From Serilophus lunatus (Eukaryota > Chordata > Aves > Passeriformes > Eurylaimidae): 64,000 nt of DNA. Every line of letters starts with the position of its first letter. Position 1 is the stretch's first letter. Below, one piece after another: positions 61,140-64,000 of this stretch. The position numbers and the translations under genes were made by a program. The notes below the pieces were generated by a model. It was not told the origin of the DNA. It made no database searches and saw only the letters and a program-made list of their open reading frames with translations. Location of the stretch: positions 1-64,000 of the forward strand of contig VXBA01000395.1 in the NCBI GenBank assembly GCA_013399895.1, in the 5' to 3' direction.

Positions 61140-61650
61140 AGAAACATGGGAAAAGGAGGAGCTGAAAAATATAGACATGTCAGCTTAATGTGTCTTCCTA
61201 GAAAAAGCCTATTTGTAAGCACCTGGAAAAGAACAGGGAGATGAGTCACATGTGACACATATTAACCACGAACAAATCATGCCACACTGATCTAATTTAT
61301 TTCCATGACTGGGTAGCAACACTGATAAATTTGAGAAGAAATGGTAATTTTTAATACTTTGTAAGTTTTTGGCACTGTCTCATCAGGTATTCTCTTCTGT
61401 AATGGGCAGGTTAAATTCTTACCTAATAGGTGAAAAGCTAGTTGGAAAAGTGTATTTTGAAAACCATTACTGCTCATTACTGAGCAGTTTTCTCAGGAAT
61501 ATATTGCATCTGATAATATTAAATATTAACAAGGGGTAAAGCGGAATGTACCCTTATTGATTCTGCAGGAGACTTCAGGATGGGAGGGACTGCATGTACA
61601 TTACAGAATAACTTTACAATTTGAAACAGTTGTAACACTGGCCTAAAAAT
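61140..61650 (+). mobile_element. old decayed CR1-type LINE, reverse transcriptase region
   Basis: Weak but ordered similarity to the CR1 reverse transcriptase: a tract like AATCATGCCACACTGATCTA, then TTTGGCACTGTCTCATCAGG, then GACTTCAGGATGGGAGGGAC. These correspond to the 'phe-asp-thr-val' and 'ala-asp-asp' stretches of CR1. Many substitutions indicate an ancient insertion. Confidence 0.6.
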
Positions 61651-62129
61651 AATGGATGCTTTATCCAACACATTGCTGCCTACATTTCTGAAGCAGGCAG
61701 AATCAGCTATATAAAGACAGGGTAGGGAACAAGTGTCTTAGCACAGTTCCACAGAGAAAGATATAAGATTTATAATATTTTAAATATTTAAATATTAAAC
61801 ACAACTGACTAATCAATGCCATACTTGTGTGAAAGCAGTAAATAATGTGCTAAGATGTAGTAACACATTAGATACATAATGCTGTTCTGCTTTAGTCAGC
61901 CTAGATAAGACCGAAACTAAAGCACTGTATCTCATTTGCCCACTTGACTTCAAAAGCATCTAAACCAGCTGCACAGATTTTATCGGGAAGCAACAAAAAT
62001 AATCAGAAAGCACAACATAAATAATCAAAGTTGCTCAGCTAAGGAAACAGCAAATCTTAGCAGAAGAGTGATAAAAAAAGTCTTTAGATTTAAAAGGCCT
62101 TTGAAAATAAGAAAGAAGTGACCTAGTCC

Positions 62130-62385
62130 CTCATGCAGAGATCAGGAAATAATTTAAACTGCTGTAAGAAAGATTCAGTTTACGCATCGCTGAAGTTTTT
62201 CTAGCAGTGTTGACAGTGAATACTGGCACAGATTGCCAGGGAGGTCTGGTTCCTCCATCTTTGGAGCTTGGGAGGATTCATAAGGGATCTGTCAGGAGTA
62301 ACACTATAGCTTGCTGATGGACTGGATGCTCTCCTGAAGTAGCTTTCAGCCTCATTACATGGTACTGGGCAGTTTTCAAGGACAC
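62130..62385 (+). mobile_element. old decayed CR1-type LINE, 3' region
   Basis: Shows, in CR1 order, AAGAAAGATTCAGTTTACGC, GGCACAGATTGCCAGGGAGG, TTCCTCCATCTTTGGAGC and GACTGGATGCTCTCCTGAAG. It is probably the 3' half of the same insertion as 61140-61650, with an AT-rich block between. Confidence 0.65.
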
Positions 62386-63479
62386 CTTTACAAGTCTAAA
62401 GTAACTTAAAGAGGCAATCAGTAGTAGAGCACCCAGAGCAGTGAGGTCAGACACCAGAGCTCAAGGCAGTCACTTCTACTGAGGAATAATGTCATCACCA
62501 TCCAAAAGACATACCCAGCAAAGAGTCCCCCAAAGTTACAACCCTTCAAAGCTGCTGCAGTGAGCTCTGGCTGCACTAGCAATGAGCTGAAATGCAACAA
62601 ACAGAAACACAGGGCTTGGACTGAGTTTACTATAGAAGAGCAAGTCATGCTTCAAAGGCAGAGAAATGTAACATCAACTGGAGATATAGTGTTCCATTAA
62701 CAACTTCCTGTCAGAAAAAAAATGCGATTCTGTAAGGGATAGTATGTTAGAGTAATAGTCACAGTTTCAATGAAGAACAAGAAATGTTTTGCGAGTCTTT
62801 ACAATCTTGAATTAAGGGGTGCTTAGAAAGCACTTAGAAAAAATAAGTAACGCTCCCTATAAAACAGCAGAGTGAGCACAGTGTCTTAACACATCCTGAT
62901 ATCTTTGAAGAATCAGTGTGACTGAATTCATACATGTGTCACAGAGCTCCTTGATGATTACATTTTTCAGGACTTTCTATAAGGGAAAAGTTATGATACA
63001 AAGAGCTCAAATAAGCAAGACAATTAGAATAGTCTATAAATTATTTCTCATCTCCTGGCCACAGAAGTGACCAGTGTACCTGCTCTTAGCTTTCCTTCAG
63101 CGTGAGATAAAGCAACACCATCTTGAGCATTAGCTACTTCATGCCTTTTTCCAACTAGTGCACATTCAAACAGTTTACTATGACCTGCTGATCCTCCTTA
63201 TAGGGGAGGAGGTCATATGGGTCTGAAAGGCTGACAAGGGAAAGCTGAAGGTGTTGGCAAGGAAAAGCAGAAAATTATTATGAGAAACTGTGATAAAAAG
63301 GCTTTAAGCATTAACGTTGACAAACTCCTTATCTGTACATTTATAGATTCACATTTGGGCCATTCAAACAAACCCTTTATGGAGCCAATCACAAAACTTC
63401 CTATTTAAATTGGGGTGAAGCAGAGAAAGTAATAATTTTAGCCTCCATTCCTTTCAAGATTCAAATATCTATGCATGAG

Positions 63480-63545
63480 AGCAATACCATAGATTTAAAT
63501 AGGACTATTCATGTGTATAATTTTATGCACACACTTAATCTCTAG
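63480..63545 (+). repeat. possible ancient amniote SINE/LINE remnant
   Basis: Contains AATAGGACTATTCATGTGTA followed by TATGCACACACTTAA, similar to the old repeat phrase at 7115-7190 in opposite orientation. The family is not known to me. Confidence 0.3.
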
Positions 63546-63923
63546 AGAAATAAGCCTTAGATTTCAAACTACAAGGCAAGGCTTGCCTTTATTTTTATAT
63601 TTCTTACATCACTGAGCAAGTCATATGCAAACAAATAAATAACATAATAAAAACAACAATAATAGAGACCTAACATGAGCTCTGTATTTGTCAAGTTATT
63701 TGAATCTGCTAAATAAAATCATAGAATATCTCTTATAAAAGGAGATTTTTCTATTCCCCTTGTTAAATAGCTGCAAAGGGATGTTTCTGAGCCTTTACAT
63801 ATGAATGAATGCTTTAGATCTACAGCAATTTGGATCTATAAAATCAACTGATGAAGGGCACCTTTCACTACTCTCAAATACTAATACAGGAAATGTGTAT
63901 TGCACATTGAACTAAGATGAAAT

Positions 63924-63944
63924 AAAACAAACAAACAAACAAAA
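63924..63944 (+). repeat. (AAAC)n short tandem repeat
   Basis: About five AAAC units in a row, in the upstream intron near the right edge. Confidence 0.9.
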
Positions 63945-64000
63945 GAATCGCGTTTTTCTCATGACCTCAGTGTAGCTCATCTCTGAAGAGAGAACAAGTT

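Larger units (their letters stand above)
58275..64000 (-). other. RAPGEF4 intron upstream of window exon 1 (continues past the window)
   Basis: I searched the minus strand for the preceding EPAC2 exons (end of the first cyclic-nucleotide domain and following linker) and found none. It contains the 21-bp tandem, the decayed CR1 and purine-rich stretches near 58900-59070 and 60480-60800. Confidence 0.6.

Noticed and set aside
1..64000. CRISPR array, tRNA or rRNA genes, prokaryotic operon features
   Set aside because: Nothing with regular direct-repeat spacing or tRNA/rRNA-like conserved segments was seen; the window is plainly vertebrate intronic sequence.

Overview
The window is vertebrate, almost certainly avian, genomic DNA. 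It is AT-rich and intron-dominated, and carries several CR1 LINE fragments with the 3' ends typical of birds and other sauropsids. It also holds one clearly recognisable gene. The species cannot be named from the sequence.

That gene is RAPGEF4 (EPAC2), a cAMP-activated guanine nucleotide exchange factor for Rap GTPases, on the minus strand. I assembled 25 coding exons between 58274 and 3687. Every junction keeps phase. Together they encode 832 residues plus a stop, matching in length human EPAC2 from about residue 180 to the C-terminus. The exons encode, in order, the linker after the first cyclic-nucleotide domain, the DEP domain, the second (regulatory) cyclic-nucleotide-binding domain with its phosphate-binding cassette, the Ras-exchanger motif (REM), the Ras-association domain and the CDC25-homology catalytic domain. 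The exons for the N-terminus and first cyclic-nucleotide domain lie beyond the right edge. No nonsense or frameshift is seen, so the copy looks functional.

Layout from left to right: 1-645 is one end of a hAT-type DNA transposon, minus-oriented, with a terminal inverted repeat and a decayed start of a transposase gene; it sits in or beside a CR1 tail (646-736). Then come about 2 kb of downstream flank, the 3' UTR and last coding exon (3687-3814), and exons spread over 54 kb with CR1 copies near 12.7, 18.2, 21.1 and 27.8 kb. A possible LTR remnant lies near 47 kb. Last is the upstream intron (58275-64000), which holds an old, decayed CR1 (61.1-62.4 kb).

The most notable observation is that the intron from 36448 to 32062 has the hallmarks of a minor-spliceosome (U12) AT-AC intron: a perfect ATATCCTTT 5' site, a TTCCTTGAC branch motif and an AC 3' end 11 bases beyond the branch A. 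Only this splice restores the conserved protein sequence. Canonical GT-AG sites offset by 10 and 13 bases would also stay in frame, so the locus could use either spliceosome. Other points are a partial tandem duplication of an exon and its acceptor (44855-44960), a possible cryptic cassette exon (36754-36888), and an in-frame ATG directly upstream of the exon at 57853.
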